Shown here piece by piece: positions 53,363-63,510 of a stretch of 64,000 nucleotides of DNA (its first letter is position 1; each line of letters begins with the position of its first letter). The stretch lies in the NCBI GenBank assembly GCA_964542225.1, contig CAZITO010000004.1, positions 1 through 64,000 of the forward strand. Direction: 5' to 3'. Source of the stretch: Scybalousia_A sp964542225 (GTDB taxonomy: Bacteria; Bacteroidota; Bacteroidia; Bacteroidales; P3). The notes under the pieces were generated by a model. That model did no database searches. It saw only the letters and a program-made list of their open reading frames with translations, and was not told the origin of the DNA. A program made the position numbers and the translations under genes.

Positions 53363-56300
53363 ATGAAAAGGTTGTTTGTTTATTTGCTTGTGTTCTATGT
53401 TTTTAATGTGTGCTTAAAAGCACAGGAAACTTTCTTTTACGAAAAAGAAACGCTTTGTATCACAAAAGAATTTGGCAAACTTGATACTCAAAGAGTGGAT
53501 TTTTCTTTTGGCTCATATTATACATTGCAATTTGAAGAGGTTGCAAACTATTCTTCTATTGTGGGTCAGGCGCAATTACCTCAAATAACTTTTATGGTGG
53601 ATTTGCCTATATGTGAGAGATTTGAAGTGGAGGAAACCATATTGGAAAAAAAGACTATGGTTTTGCATAACAATATTAAGATAAAGCCAAAACAATCCTC
53701 TGTATTCAAACATAGAGAGGATACATCTTTTTATATGGACGAGGATTATTACTCTTTGAATAAGTTTGACAGAAATAAATACACAACAATAGAGCAAATA
53801 GGTATTATGGGCGGTATTTCTTTGTGCAGAATAACCATAACTCCCGTTAGGTACAACCCTCAACAAAACATAATAGAGTATGTAAACAAAATAAGTATTA
53901 AAATAAACTTTATAAACATAGATGAAGCCAAACAAACAACGATTAAAAACAAAATGAGCAGAAGTTTCAGCGAGTTTTTGTCTGCAAGTTGTATAAAATC
54001 CTTTCCTTCCAAATATCAAACAGCGAGCAACAATAAGCCTTATTCTATGGTTATAGTTGCACCAAATGAATATGAAAACACACTGAAAGATTTTGTTATT
54101 TGGAAAAAACAACAAGGTTTTTCCATCACGGAATTATACACCAATCAAATAGGCAACAGCACGGAAGACATCAAAACTTATTTGAGCACATTGTATAATT
54201 CGGATACAAATCGTTGTTTTGACTATCTGCTTATTTGTGCCGATGTAGATAAAGTGCCTTCTTTTGCCATATACAGCGAGGAAAACGAGCAGGGCTTACA
54301 TTATACGGATTTATACTATGCAGATTATACACAGGACGGCATACCCGATGTTTTTTACGGTAGAATATCGGCACGAGATACATTGGAATTAAAAAACATT
54401 CTTTCCAAGACCATAAGTTATGAAAGTTATAGTTTTGAAGATGATGATTTTTTGGACAAAGCCTTATTGGTGGCTGGCTTTGAAAACAAATACAATGCTC
54501 CAAAAATGTTGGATGGGCAGAACAATTATATAAAAAATTATTTATCGCCCATAATGGACACTTCCATTTACTATCATAATCAGTCTTTAAGCCTCAGAAA
54601 CAATATATTGACCGAATTACAAGAGGGTAGGGCATGGGTGAATTATACGGCACATTGCAATAGTATCGGATGGTTCAAACCGACTATAAGCGCGGATGAT
54701 ATTCATAATTTGGAAAACAATGGGAAATATGGTTTGTTTATAAACAATTGTTGTTTGGCAGGCAAATTTGATGAACAGGAATGTTTTACCGAAGCCCTTT
54801 TGCGTCAATATAATGCTGGTGCTGTGGCGGCTATAGGAGCAAGCGACAATACGCTTTGGGAAGAGGACTATTATTGGGCAGTAGGTTTTAAATCTCTCAA
54901 TTACAATCCCTCTTATATGGCAAATAATCTTGGACTCTATGACAGATATTTTCATACTCACAACGAGCCTGTTTGTCAACAATATGTAACAACAGGACAG
55001 ATGCTTTTTGCAGGCTGGTTGGCTATAATGCAGAGTTATTCTCCTTATTCTCTATATTACAGAGAAATATACAATTTGCAAGGCGATCCTTCTTTGATGG
55101 CTTATGCGGGCAAGGGCAAAAAAATTATTTCCAACTATGAAAAAAATATTCCTGTCGGACAGCAATCATTGACCTTTAATACTCAACCAAACGCATATGT
55201 ATCCTTGACCAAAGACAGTGATATTATAGAAGTAGCCACAGCCGATAGTAACGGACGGGTTTGGTTGGATGTTTCTTCTATAAGTGATGTTTGTGAGTTA
55301 AAAATAGTTATAAGCCATCAATTTTTCAGACCCTCAATAGATACTTTGTATTTTGTTGCTCCACAGGATGGTTTTATAACAATAAAAAACTTACGGTTAA
55401 AAAACTTGAACAATAATGTTTTAACAGACCATTTGGAAGAGAATACCTTGTATTCACTTTGTTTTGATATTACAAATATAGGTCAATCCGTTTTTGTTTT
55501 TGACAATAATTCCATAGTTGCAATGTTTTCTGATATGAAAGACGAGGATGTGGTTTTGTATGATTCCATATTGCAACTTGCTAATCTTTCTCAAGGTGAA
55601 AGCAGACATTTTGAAAATGTTTTTTTATTCAAAACACCGCAAGGTTTGAAAGACAAGAGACAAATACAATTTCAACTTAAAATAAACTCCGCCAATCAAA
55701 CTTATAACAATCGTGTATTCAATTTTTTTGCAAAGGCTCCCAAATTGGATTTGAATATAGAGGAACTTGTGTTTGATGAAAATAAAATAAGTGTTGGTAT
55801 AGTATTGAAAAACAAAGGACAACTACCCTCACAAGAGGGCAATTTGTTTGTTGAAAATCTTAATGAAGTTTTTGCGGTTGCTCCTATGAATGTGGAGGAA
55901 ACAAGAAATATAAGTTTTACTGTGAATAGGGATGTTTTGGGGGATACCATAAATTTTTGTTTGACTTATAGGGCAGGAAATTATTTTGTTACCAAAATAC
56001 TGTTGTTTGATAGCAAAAGGCAGGTGGAGTCCTTTGAAGAAGATACCTTTTTAATAAATATTGTCAATGACACTTCTTATAATTGGTTTGTGGATAAAAC
56101 AACTGCTTTTTGCGGACAAAATTCATTTCGCTCCGCTCTCAATTTGCCCAATAGAGCCAACTCTTCTTTTACCTTAAATTTGGAAAATGTTTTATTGGAT
56201 AGTATAAGTTTTTATGTGAAAGTCAGTTCTGAAGAAAATCAAGATGTGTTTGATTTTTTGATAGATGATAGTTTAATGCTTTCTTTGTCGGGTTATGTGG

Positions 56301-56701
56301 ATTGGACTTATAAGAGTTTTTTGCTTAATGAAGGACAGCATACTCTTGTTTTCAACTACCACAAAGATAAAATGGTAAGTGTGGGTGAAGATGCTGTTTG
56401 GCTGGATAATATATCTTTACCTTTTCAAACTTATATAGGCTTACAACAAGAAAAGACAACTTTTGATACCCCCATTCTCATTTACCCGAATCCATTTACA
56501 GATGTTATCAAAATAGAAAAAATGTTGCCTGATACAAAGGTTTATATCTATGATAATCTTTCAAATATGGTTTATTTTAGAACAATAAAGGAACGCTACT
56601 TTGAACTAAATTTGGAATTTTTAAAAAATGGTGTTTACTATATTGTTTTTCAAAATAATGAAACAGTCTATTATAAAGCCAAAATTGTAAAAACAAATTA
56701 A
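53363..56701 (+). CDS. Secreted C25-family (gingipain-like) cysteine peptidase with T9SS type A signal
   Basis: An 1112-residue exported protein. A signal peptide (ending near CLKAQ) and a propeptide of about 200 residues come first. The C25 catalytic domain follows: PYSMVIVAPNEYENTLKDFVIWKKQQGF (about 227), DYLLICADVDKVPSF, DLYYADYTQDGIPDVFYGRIS, then catalytic His431 in NYTAHCNSIGW and Cys464 in INNCCLAGKFDEQECFTEAL, 33 residues apart as in gingipain RgpB. Ig-like and CARDB-like modules fill 590-1030. The end (ILIYPNPFTDVIKIE ... KNGVYYIVFQNN) is a T9SS type A domain. It is a surface or extracellular endopeptidase; the P1 preference (Arg, Lys or other) is not deducible. Confidence 0.9.
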   Translation: MKRLFVYLLVFYVFNVCLKAQETFFYEKETLCITKEFGKLDTQRVDFSFGSYYTLQFEEVANYSSIVGQAQLPQITFMVDLPICERFEVEETILEKKTMVLHNNIKIKPKQSSVFKHREDTSFYMDEDYYSLNKFDRNKYTTIEQIGIMGGISLCRITITPVRYNPQQNIIEYVNKISIKINFINIDEAKQTTIKNKMSRSFSEFLSASCIKSFPSKYQTASNNKPYSMVIVAPNEYENTLKDFVIWKKQQGFSITELYTNQIGNSTEDIKTYLSTLYNSDTNRCFDYLLICADVDKVPSFAIYSEENEQGLHYTDLYYADYTQDGIPDVFYGRISARDTLELKNILSKTISYESYSFEDDDFLDKALLVAGFENKYNAPKMLDGQNNYIKNYLSPIMDTSIYYHNQSLSLRNNILTELQEGRAWVNYTAHCNSIGWFKPTISADDIHNLENNGKYGLFINNCCLAGKFDEQECFTEALLRQYNAGAVAAIGASDNTLWEEDYYWAVGFKSLNYNPSYMANNLGLYDRYFHTHNEPVCQQYVTTGQMLFAGWLAIMQSYSPYSLYYREIYNLQGDPSLMAYAGKGKKIISNYEKNIPVGQQSLTFNTQPNAYVSLTKDSDIIEVATADSNGRVWLDVSSISDVCELKIVISHQFFRPSIDTLYFVAPQDGFITIKNLRLKNLNNNVLTDHLEENTLYSLCFDITNIGQSVFVFDNNSIVAMFSDMKDEDVVLYDSILQLANLSQGESRHFENVFLFKTPQGLKDKRQIQFQLKINSANQTYNNRVFNFFAKAPKLDLNIEELVFDENKISVGIVLKNKGQLPSQEGNLFVENLNEVFAVAPMNVEETRNISFTVNRDVLGDTINFCLTYRAGNYFVTKILLFDSKRQVESFEEDTFLINIVNDTSYNWFVDKTTAFCGQNSFRSALNLPNRANSSFTLNLENVLLDSISFYVKVSSEENQDVFDFLIDDSLMLSLSGYVDWTYKSFLLNEGQHTLVFNYHKDKMVSVGEDAVWLDNISLPFQTYIGLQQEKTTFDTPILIYPNPFTDVIKIEKMLPDTKVYIYDNLSNMVYFRTIKERYFELNLEFLKNGVYYIVFQNNETVYYKAKIVKTN

Positions 56702-56792
56702 AACAATGACAATTTATTACAACTCGTTATAATCTATCATACTTAATTGGAAAAAAACTTCTGTCTTTTTGTGTCAGTTTTTGTTTTTTTAT

Positions 56793-56824
56793 TTTGTTGA
56801 AAACAAGAATTATTTATAATTTTG
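56793..56824 (+). promoter_or_regulatory. Promoter of the Na/Pi cotransporter gene (TTTG-N20-TAATTTTG)
   Basis: TTTG at 56793-56796 and TAATTTTG at 56817-56824, 20 bases apart. Confidence 0.72.
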
Positions 56825-56866
56825 CAAACTAAAAAATAAATCTATTTACAAAAATACAAACAAAAG

Positions 56867-58555
56867 ATGAATATTGTAGTATACTTGCTCACTTTGATAG
56901 GTTCGTTGGGAATGTTTCTCTATGGTATGACTGTTATGAGTGATTCTATTCAAAAACTTGCGGGTTCGTCTCTTCGCAGTTTACTTTCAAAGATAACTTC
57001 CAACCCTTTTAAAGGTATACTTACGGGTATAGGTGTAACAAGTATTATTCAAGCCTCGGCAGCAACCATAGTTATGGTTGTTTCTTTTGTTAATGCAGGT
57101 TTGATTACTTTACCGGGTGCCATATCCATAATAATGGGAGCAAATATAGGTACTACGGTTACGGCGTGGTTGGTTTCCATACTTGGTTTTGAAGTATCAA
57201 TAACGTCTCTTTGCCTGCCACTTATAGCCATAGCAACACCTTTGATGTTTACCAAAAAGTACAAGACTTTTGGAAGTTTTATCATTGGTTTTGCTCTTTT
57301 GTTTTACGGGCTTGGACTTATGCAGTCAAACGTACCCGATTTTACCAAACCCGAGTATTCTAATATTGTACAATCCATAGCCTCATTGTCTTCTTACGGC
57401 TATTTATCCATATTTATTTTTGTTTTGATAGGTTCTTTGGCTACGGTCGTTTTGCAATCTTCCTCCGCCATGATGGCCATTACTCTTATTATGTGTAGCA
57501 AAGGACTTATTAGTTTTGAAATGGCTTGTGCCTTGTGTTTGGGAGAGAATATAGGAACAACAATAACCGCCAATATTGCCGCCATGGTTGCCAACCGCAC
57601 CGCCAAACGTGCCGCAAGAGCACACTTGCTTTTTAATCTTACCGGTGTTGCATGGATTCTTATATTGTTTTACCCGGTTACTCATCTTATAGATATTTTT
57701 TCTGTAAGCATAGGTTTAGGCTCCCCATTACTACAAGCCACCTCCATTCCTATAGCATTGTCTTTGTTTCACTCATTTTTTAATATAGCAAATACTCTTG
57801 TCCTTGTTTGGTTTATTCCAACCATGGTTAAAGCGCTTAATAAAATAGTGCCTGAGACAGATGATGAAGAAGTATTTCGTTTGGAATACATACACAAGGG
57901 TTTGATACATTCGGGCGAAGTTGCCCTTGAACCTGCAAAAAAAGAAATAGAAGTATTCTCTCACAGAGTCTTGCGTATGTATGATTTTCTTCCTACGATG
58001 TTTTGCTCAAAGGATAACAAAGAAAAGGATTCTTTATTTGAAAGAACATCCAAATATGAGGAGATAACCGACAGAATGGAATTGGAAATAACTTCCTATA
58101 TAAGCAAAGCCACCGAAAACGAAATGTCGCAGACTGCAATTTGGAATACGGAGGCAATGCTGAAAATAGTGGATAACTTGGAAAGTATTGGTGATAGTTG
58201 TTATCAAATTTCGCTCTCCATCAGGCAAAAAGACGAAAAGAAAATAGAATTTACAGAAATTCAAAATCAAAACCTTCTGACCATGTTTGATATGGTTAAG
58301 GAATCTTTAGAAGAAATGAATCACAATCTTTGCTCCTCTTATGCCGATGTAAATGGAAACAAAGCCTCAGAAATAGAGGACAGTATCAATGTCTTTCGCG
58401 ACAGAATAAGAGAAGAACACAATCAAAGCATAATACACGGAGATTATTCTTATCAGACAGATATACTTTACACCAATTTATATTCTCAATTGGAAAAATT
58501 GGCAGATTATGTTATCAATATAACCGAAGCAATTACAAAAAAGAAAAACTCTTAA
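56867..58555 (+). CDS. Na+/phosphate cotransporter with PhoU-like C-terminal domain
   Basis: A 562-residue inner-membrane protein of the NptA/YjbB type. Two inverted Na_Pi_cotrans repeats are visible: GVTSIIQASAATIVMVVSF with MGANIGTTVTAW (about residues 58-105), and TVVLQSSSAMMAITLIM with LGENIGTTITAN (about 200-235). Each has the QSS/QAS and GxNIGTT motifs for sodium and phosphate. The last ~210 residues form a helical PhoU-like domain. It imports inorganic phosphate with sodium. No pst or pho genes are near. Confidence 0.93.
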   Translation: MNIVVYLLTLIGSLGMFLYGMTVMSDSIQKLAGSSLRSLLSKITSNPFKGILTGIGVTSIIQASAATIVMVVSFVNAGLITLPGAISIIMGANIGTTVTAWLVSILGFEVSITSLCLPLIAIATPLMFTKKYKTFGSFIIGFALLFYGLGLMQSNVPDFTKPEYSNIVQSIASLSSYGYLSIFIFVLIGSLATVVLQSSSAMMAITLIMCSKGLISFEMACALCLGENIGTTITANIAAMVANRTAKRAARAHLLFNLTGVAWILILFYPVTHLIDIFSVSIGLGSPLLQATSIPIALSLFHSFFNIANTLVLVWFIPTMVKALNKIVPETDDEEVFRLEYIHKGLIHSGEVALEPAKKEIEVFSHRVLRMYDFLPTMFCSKDNKEKDSLFERTSKYEEITDRMELEITSYISKATENEMSQTAIWNTEAMLKIVDNLESIGDSCYQISLSIRQKDEKKIEFTEIQNQNLLTMFDMVKESLEEMNHNLCSSYADVNGNKASEIEDSINVFRDRIREEHNQSIIHGDYSYQTDILYTNLYSQLEKLADYVINITEAITKKKNS

Positions 58556-58604
58556 AATTTATGTTTTTGATGAAAGAGACTTGTATCGTCAAATAAAAAA
58601 ATTG

Positions 58605-58612
58605 TAACTTTG
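58605..58612 (+). promoter_or_regulatory. -7 promoter element (TAACTTTG) for the thioredoxin-like lipoprotein gene
   Basis: TAACTTTG followed by CATAAA lies 22 bases before the ATG at 58635; a TTG lies 21 bases upstream of the element. Confidence 0.65.
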
Positions 58613-58634
58613 CATAAAATATTTTTCTTGTTTT

Positions 58635-59147
58635 ATGAAGAAAGTAAGTAGTATTTTATATTTGTTGCTTATCATATTATTTGTTGTTGCTTGCAAAGGC
58701 AAACAAGAGCAAGTTAATAATAACTCTGTACAACAAGAAAAAGAGCCGAAAGTTTGGGTAAAGGAAATAGGGAGCGAGGAGTTTTTGACTAAAGTTTTGG
58801 ATATAAGTTCTTATAAAGAGGGACAACCTTTGAAATTTAAGGGGGATAAACCCGTTATAGTGGATTTTTCAGCCGAATGGTGTGGTCCATGTAAAAGGCA
58901 GGCACCCATATTGGAAAAAATCGCCCGACAATATGAGGGGAAAATAGATATTTATAAAGTGGATGTGGATAAGACAAAAGACGTGGCAAGATTTTTCAAT
59001 GTCAGCAGTATTCCTACACTTTTATTTGTACCAAAGGGTGGAGATTTGTTTTTTTATACGGGACTTACCTCTCAAGAAGAGTTGCAAGAAGCGGTGGAAA
59101 CAATGTTGCCCATAGAAAAACAAGATACACTTCAACAAAGTATTTAA
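58635..59147 (+). CDS. Thioredoxin-domain lipoprotein
   Basis: A 170-residue protein with a lipoprotein signal (MKKVSSILYLLLIILFVVAC, Cys at 20) and a thioredoxin domain: VIVDFSAEWCGPCKRQAPILEKIA (active site WCGPC, about residues 83-87), then KVDVDKTKDVARFFNVSSIPTLLFV with the cis-Pro. It is the membrane-tethered periplasmic form of thioredoxin, likely in cytochrome c maturation, disulfide repair or oxidative stress. ruvB starts 15 bases after its stop, so the two are co-transcribed. Confidence 0.92.
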   Translation: MKKVSSILYLLLIILFVVACKGKQEQVNNNSVQQEKEPKVWVKEIGSEEFLTKVLDISSYKEGQPLKFKGDKPVIVDFSAEWCGPCKRQAPILEKIARQYEGKIDIYKVDVDKTKDVARFFNVSSIPTLLFVPKGGDLFFYTGLTSQEELQEAVETMLPIEKQDTLQQSI

Positions 59148-59162
59148 AAAAGACTACCACCA

Positions 59163-60194
59163 ATGAACCCTAATTTAAATCCCGATAATTCAAGACTTTC
59201 TTCACAAGAGAGAGATTATGAGAAGGCTCTTAGGCCTTTGGGGTTTAGTGATTTTACGGGACAAGAAAGAATAAAGGATAATTTGCGTATTTTCGTTCAA
59301 GCGGCAAGAGAAAGAAAAGAGGCTTTAGACCATGTGCTTTTGCATGGACCTCCGGGCTTGGGCAAAACAACTCTTTCTTATATTATAGCAAACGAATTGG
59401 GGGTAAATGTAAAAATGACTTCGGGGCCTGTATTGGACAAACCGGGAGAGTTAGCAGGGATACTTACCAATTTGGAAAGAAATGATGTGCTTTTTATAGA
59501 TGAAATACACAGACTTTCGCCCATAGTGGAGGAATATCTTTATTCTGCTATGGAGGACTACAAAATAGATATTTTAATAGAAAGCGGGCCTAATGCAAAG
59601 AGTGTGGAAATAGCACTTAATCCTTTCACGCTTATAGGGGCAACAACGCGCAGTGGATTGCTTACTGCTCCGTTGCGTAGCAGGTTTGGTATAACTTGCA
59701 GACTTACTTATTATAACCATGATACGCTTTGCACCATTGTAAAACGTTCTTGTCGCATACTTAACACACCCATTACCGACCAAGCAGCTTTGGAAATAGC
59801 CTCTCGCTCAAGAGGTACTCCTCGTATAGCTAATCTTTTACTTAGGCGAGTAAGAGATTTTGCTCAGATAAAGGGTGATGGAGAAATAAATATGGATATT
59901 GCCAAAATGGCTTTGGAAGCGTTGAATGTGGATAAAAACGGATTGGATGAAATGGACAACAGAATTTTATCTGCAATAATAGATAAGTTTAAAGGCGGGC
60001 CTGTGGGCTTGACCACCATAGCCACGGCCGTAGGAGAGGATGCAGGTACGGTGGAAGAAGTTTATGAGCCTTTTCTTATACAGGAGGGCTTTTTAATGCG
60101 TACCTCGCGAGGAAGAGAAGCAACAGAAAGAGCCTATAAACATTTGGGCAGAGATTTTGTTTTGAAAAGAAATACTCAGCCAAATTTGTTTTAA
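59163..60194 (+). CDS. ruvB: Holliday junction branch-migration helicase RuvB
   Basis: A 343-residue AAA+ motor. LRPLGFSDFTGQERIKDNL opens the protein, Walker A is HGPPGLGKTTLS (about residues 60-71), Walker B is LFIDEIHRLSP (about 110-120), sensor 1 is IGATTRSGLL and the arginine finger lies in APLRSRFG. The winged-helix C-terminal domain ends GREATERAYKHLG. With RuvA it drives branch migration. RuvA and RuvC are not in the window. Confidence 0.97.
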   Translation: MNPNLNPDNSRLSSQERDYEKALRPLGFSDFTGQERIKDNLRIFVQAARERKEALDHVLLHGPPGLGKTTLSYIIANELGVNVKMTSGPVLDKPGELAGILTNLERNDVLFIDEIHRLSPIVEEYLYSAMEDYKIDILIESGPNAKSVEIALNPFTLIGATTRSGLLTAPLRSRFGITCRLTYYNHDTLCTIVKRSCRILNTPITDQAALEIASRSRGTPRIANLLLRRVRDFAQIKGDGEINMDIAKMALEALNVDKNGLDEMDNRILSAIIDKFKGGPVGLTTIATAVGEDAGTVEEVYEPFLIQEGFLMRTSRGREATERAYKHLGRDFVLKRNTQPNLF

Positions 60195-60274
60195 AAGGAA
60201 ATATTGATTTTTGTTAACCAAGTAGGAGATATTTTTGTTTACAGATATAAAGAAGAATAAAATTTTGCGTAGAT

Positions 60275-63200
60275 ATGAAAACTTATTGTTTAAAAGTGTT
60301 GTTTGTTTTGACTTTTGTTTTTGCAGGCACTTTGTTTGCACAAACAACGGTGTTGTTAAATAATGCAAACAATGGAACAACAAAAACGGGTTGTAACATT
60401 CTTTTTTATGATGACGGAGGATCATCGGGTAATTATACCAATTCTCAAAACAGAAGCATTACTTTTTGTCCCTCTGGTGCTTTACAAAGGGTGGTTGCCG
60501 AATTTGAAGATTTTAATCTTGGAGGCGGTGATACCATGATTATATATCAAGGCACAAGTGTTAATGCAGATGTGATTGTAAATGACAATACTGGAACACC
60601 TGCCTTTTGTGATGTTTCTTTGGATGGGCAAACAATAACCGCTATTCCTACCAATCCTTCGGGCTGCTTGACATTCCAATTTATTTCTAATGAACAAGAA
60701 GTATCACGGGGTTGGAAAGCCAAAATAACATGCGAAGATAAGTGTCAGGATGTTGTAGCGGCTTTGGATACTTTTTATTCCCGTATAGACTCTATGGGAG
60801 TAACTCATACTTTTCCTCTTAATATAGAAAAGGACTCTACTTTGGTTAGAGGTTCTCGTACGGACTCATTGGGTAATGTAGTTGTGGATACGGTTATAAA
60901 TGGAGAAAATTGGTCGTGGGAATATGTTTCTTTCTACGCTTTGAATATGTGTTTGGGGGATTCTATGATGATAATAAATGCTTTGCCTCAATTTCCTTAC
61001 AGCGACTATACTGTTACCTCAAGCACAGGAGCAGATTCTGTGGTAGGTTATCATCAGACACCAAATAGTTGTGTTTACTTTTGGTCTTTTGGTGATGAAC
61101 AGAAAGCGGAAATACATGGCACACCTGTGGCAGAGCATCACTATGAATATTTACAAGGTTACAATCTTACTCTTGCTATAGCAGACACAACCGATGGGCA
61201 TTATTGTACAAGTAAAAATTCCATTTCGGCTCGTGTGCGTGTGGCAAAAAACCCTATAAAAACAGTAGCAAATTTGCCTGATATGTGTTCGGGGGATAAA
61301 CAACAAGTGTTTGTAGGTTACTCGGCAAATTCAACCATTATAACAGATTCCATTGCTTTTTCTCAAGCAGCAAGAGAGGAATATAATACACGTACTTTTA
61401 TCCCTGATGGAGGAGGTGTAGGTACGGGAGGTAATTGTTATGAAGCCCCGGTTACATTTAACACCTTTACGCCCGGTGCAACTATTGATGATGCAAGTGA
61501 GGTTCAGAGTATTTGTATAAATATTGAACACTCTTTTATTGGAGACATAGGTTTTTGGGTCGTTTGCCCTAACGGACAGGAAGTAACTTTAAAATATAAC
61601 ACCCATACAATAGGTACATTTCTCGGCTTGCCAAATGAGACTGATGGCACTGATAAACTAGATTCCAATCAAAACCCAATAGGAATTTGTTGGACATATT
61701 GCTTTTCTAATATGTATCTAACAAATGCTCAAGGCGTTATTTCGGGAGCAGCACCTAATCATTTGGTAAATATTACCGGTTATTCTGGTAGTAATACGAT
61801 AGATTCCACTCATATAGGCGACTCTTCGGGCTACTTTCAAACTCCAATACAAGGAATAACAGGTAGTACAAGTTCAGGTGCTGGTCTTACATCCGCTACT
61901 GTTGTGGATTTAAATGGTTTTAGTACCTTAATTGGATGCCCTTTAAACGGGGAGTGGAAATTACGTGTTTGTGATAATTGGGGTATAGATAATGGTTGGG
62001 TTTGTTCTTGGTGGATGGAATTGGGAAAAATGAGTTCAACGGATTGGACTTATCAAGTACCTATAGATACCGTTATGTGGGCAGGACCTTTTATCTCCTC
62101 CATCAACAGTACTACGGGTGAAATTGCTCCTCCTATAGATGCTTCTGGGGAATATACTTATGGAATATCTATCATAGATGAGTTTGGTTGTCCTTGGGAC
62201 ACTATAACTTCTCTTAATGTTGTGCGTACTCCTGTGGTAGATTTGGGAACAGATACTGCTTTTTGCGAAGGAGGTACAATGGTTTTGGATGCAGGCAATA
62301 GCGGAGCGTTCAGATATGATTGGGAACCTACAGGAGAAACCACTCAACAAATAACCGTGCATTTGGACGAAAACATAACAGGACAACAACAATACATTGC
62401 TCAGGTAACCAACTACAATGGTATGTTGTATTGCTATGGTTTGGATACCATAAACATAAATATAAATCACCCTGCTTTGGCTTCCTTTACCTCGGATATG
62501 GGATATATGGAAGGTTGCGAACCGTTGCAATTGCAACTTAGAAGTACTTCTTCCAATGCAAACAATTATTATTGGATAGTCGGCGACCAAACTTCAACAG
62601 AGGAAAACCCTTATTTTGAACTTACAAGTGGAAGTTATGATTTGTTGCTTGCTGTGGAAAGCGCAGATGGTTGCAAGGATACCATATCTTATCAAAATAT
62701 TATCAATGTATTTAAAAATCCTGTGGCTGATTTTGGTTGGGAACCTGCTATGCCTTCTGCTTCAGACCCGGCTGTTACCATGATAAATCTGACCACTCCG
62801 GAAATTTCTTCAAACAGATATCATTGGCAATTCCAAACAAATAAAAACGATGAAAACTCCATTGTTAATGTAATGGGATATTCTCCTACATATACTTGGA
62901 CACCGCAAAATGGAGAAAGTGTTGCGGGAGATTACAGCGTTATGTTGGATGCTTATACATACAATGAGTCTCCTTCGGGCAGAGTATATGAATGTCACGA
63001 TACCATAACCAAACTTATTACCATAGTAAATGACAATATAATGTTTCCTACTGTTGTAACTCCTAATGGCGATGGTATAAACGATGTTTTTGAAATACAC
63101 AATTTGATAGACGGGCAAGCCTTCCCTGACAATGAACTTGCCATATACAATCGTTACGGTAAGCGAATATACTTTGTACAAGACCTTAGAAACAAAGAAG

Positions 63201-63322
63201 ACTTTTGGGACCCGGATAAAACCAATTCTCCTACAGGTACGTATTTCTATCGTTTTATAGGCAGAGGTCCTATACGTAATGTAGAATTTAAGGGAAGTGT
63301 GGAAGTTTTGCGAGACAAATAA
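60275..63322 (+). CDS. Large secreted CUB/P-domain/PKD protein with T9SS type B sorting domain
   Basis: A 1015-residue exported protein (signal peptide ending near TLFAQ). Residues 35-150 resemble a CUB-like domain (CNILFYDDGGSSGNYTNSQNRSITFCP, TMIIYQG, GCLTFQFISNEQ). Residues about 395-590 include a proprotein-convertase P-domain-like part (SICINIEHSFIGDIGFWVVCPNGQEVTL ... LNGEWKLRVCDNWGIDNGWVCSWWMEL). Two PKD-like domains follow (about 745-890). The C-terminal 90 residues (IMFPTVVTPNGDGINDVFEI, YNRYGKRIYF, SPTGTYFYRF) are the gliding-motility-associated/T9SS type B signal. No catalytic site is evident, so an adhesin or surface-layer role is likely. Confidence 0.88.
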   Translation: MKTYCLKVLFVLTFVFAGTLFAQTTVLLNNANNGTTKTGCNILFYDDGGSSGNYTNSQNRSITFCPSGALQRVVAEFEDFNLGGGDTMIIYQGTSVNADVIVNDNTGTPAFCDVSLDGQTITAIPTNPSGCLTFQFISNEQEVSRGWKAKITCEDKCQDVVAALDTFYSRIDSMGVTHTFPLNIEKDSTLVRGSRTDSLGNVVVDTVINGENWSWEYVSFYALNMCLGDSMMIINALPQFPYSDYTVTSSTGADSVVGYHQTPNSCVYFWSFGDEQKAEIHGTPVAEHHYEYLQGYNLTLAIADTTDGHYCTSKNSISARVRVAKNPIKTVANLPDMCSGDKQQVFVGYSANSTIITDSIAFSQAAREEYNTRTFIPDGGGVGTGGNCYEAPVTFNTFTPGATIDDASEVQSICINIEHSFIGDIGFWVVCPNGQEVTLKYNTHTIGTFLGLPNETDGTDKLDSNQNPIGICWTYCFSNMYLTNAQGVISGAAPNHLVNITGYSGSNTIDSTHIGDSSGYFQTPIQGITGSTSSGAGLTSATVVDLNGFSTLIGCPLNGEWKLRVCDNWGIDNGWVCSWWMELGKMSSTDWTYQVPIDTVMWAGPFISSINSTTGEIAPPIDASGEYTYGISIIDEFGCPWDTITSLNVVRTPVVDLGTDTAFCEGGTMVLDAGNSGAFRYDWEPTGETTQQITVHLDENITGQQQYIAQVTNYNGMLYCYGLDTINININHPALASFTSDMGYMEGCEPLQLQLRSTSSNANNYYWIVGDQTSTEENPYFELTSGSYDLLLAVESADGCKDTISYQNIINVFKNPVADFGWEPAMPSASDPAVTMINLTTPEISSNRYHWQFQTNKNDENSIVNVMGYSPTYTWTPQNGESVAGDYSVMLDAYTYNESPSGRVYECHDTITKLITIVNDNIMFPTVVTPNGDGINDVFEIHNLIDGQAFPDNELAIYNRYGKRIYFVQDLRNKEDFWDPDKTNSPTGTYFYRFIGRGPIRNVEFKGSVEVLRDK

Positions 63323-63344
63323 AAGAATATAAAATAATTTTTTT

Positions 63345-63382
63345 AAACAAAAGCACAACATTTATTTGTTGTGCTTTTGTTT
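63345..63382 (+). terminator. Terminator of the T9SS type B cargo gene
   Basis: A perfect 16-bp stem, AAACAAAAGCACAACA (63345-63360) with TGTTGTGCTTTTGTTT (63367-63382), with a 6-base loop. Confidence 0.85.
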
Positions 63383-63430
63383 ATTCGCGTGTATTTTTTT
63401 ACAAAATTTTTTCATTTTACAAATTTGTTA

Positions 63431-63480
63431 TAATTTTGCAAACGGTTAAAATAGTGTTACTCCGCTACCAATAGGAGTAA
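63431..63480 (+). promoter_or_regulatory. -7 promoter element and leader hairpin of the LRR protein gene
   Basis: TAATTTTG at 63431-63438 gives the promoter. In the leader TTACTCC (63457-63463) pairs with GGAGTAA (63474-63480), 30 bases before the start codon. No T-run follows, so the hairpin may act on stability or ribosome access. Confidence 0.55.
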
Positions 63481-63510
63481 TGATTTGTTAAAAATATAAA
63501 AAGTTTTAAA

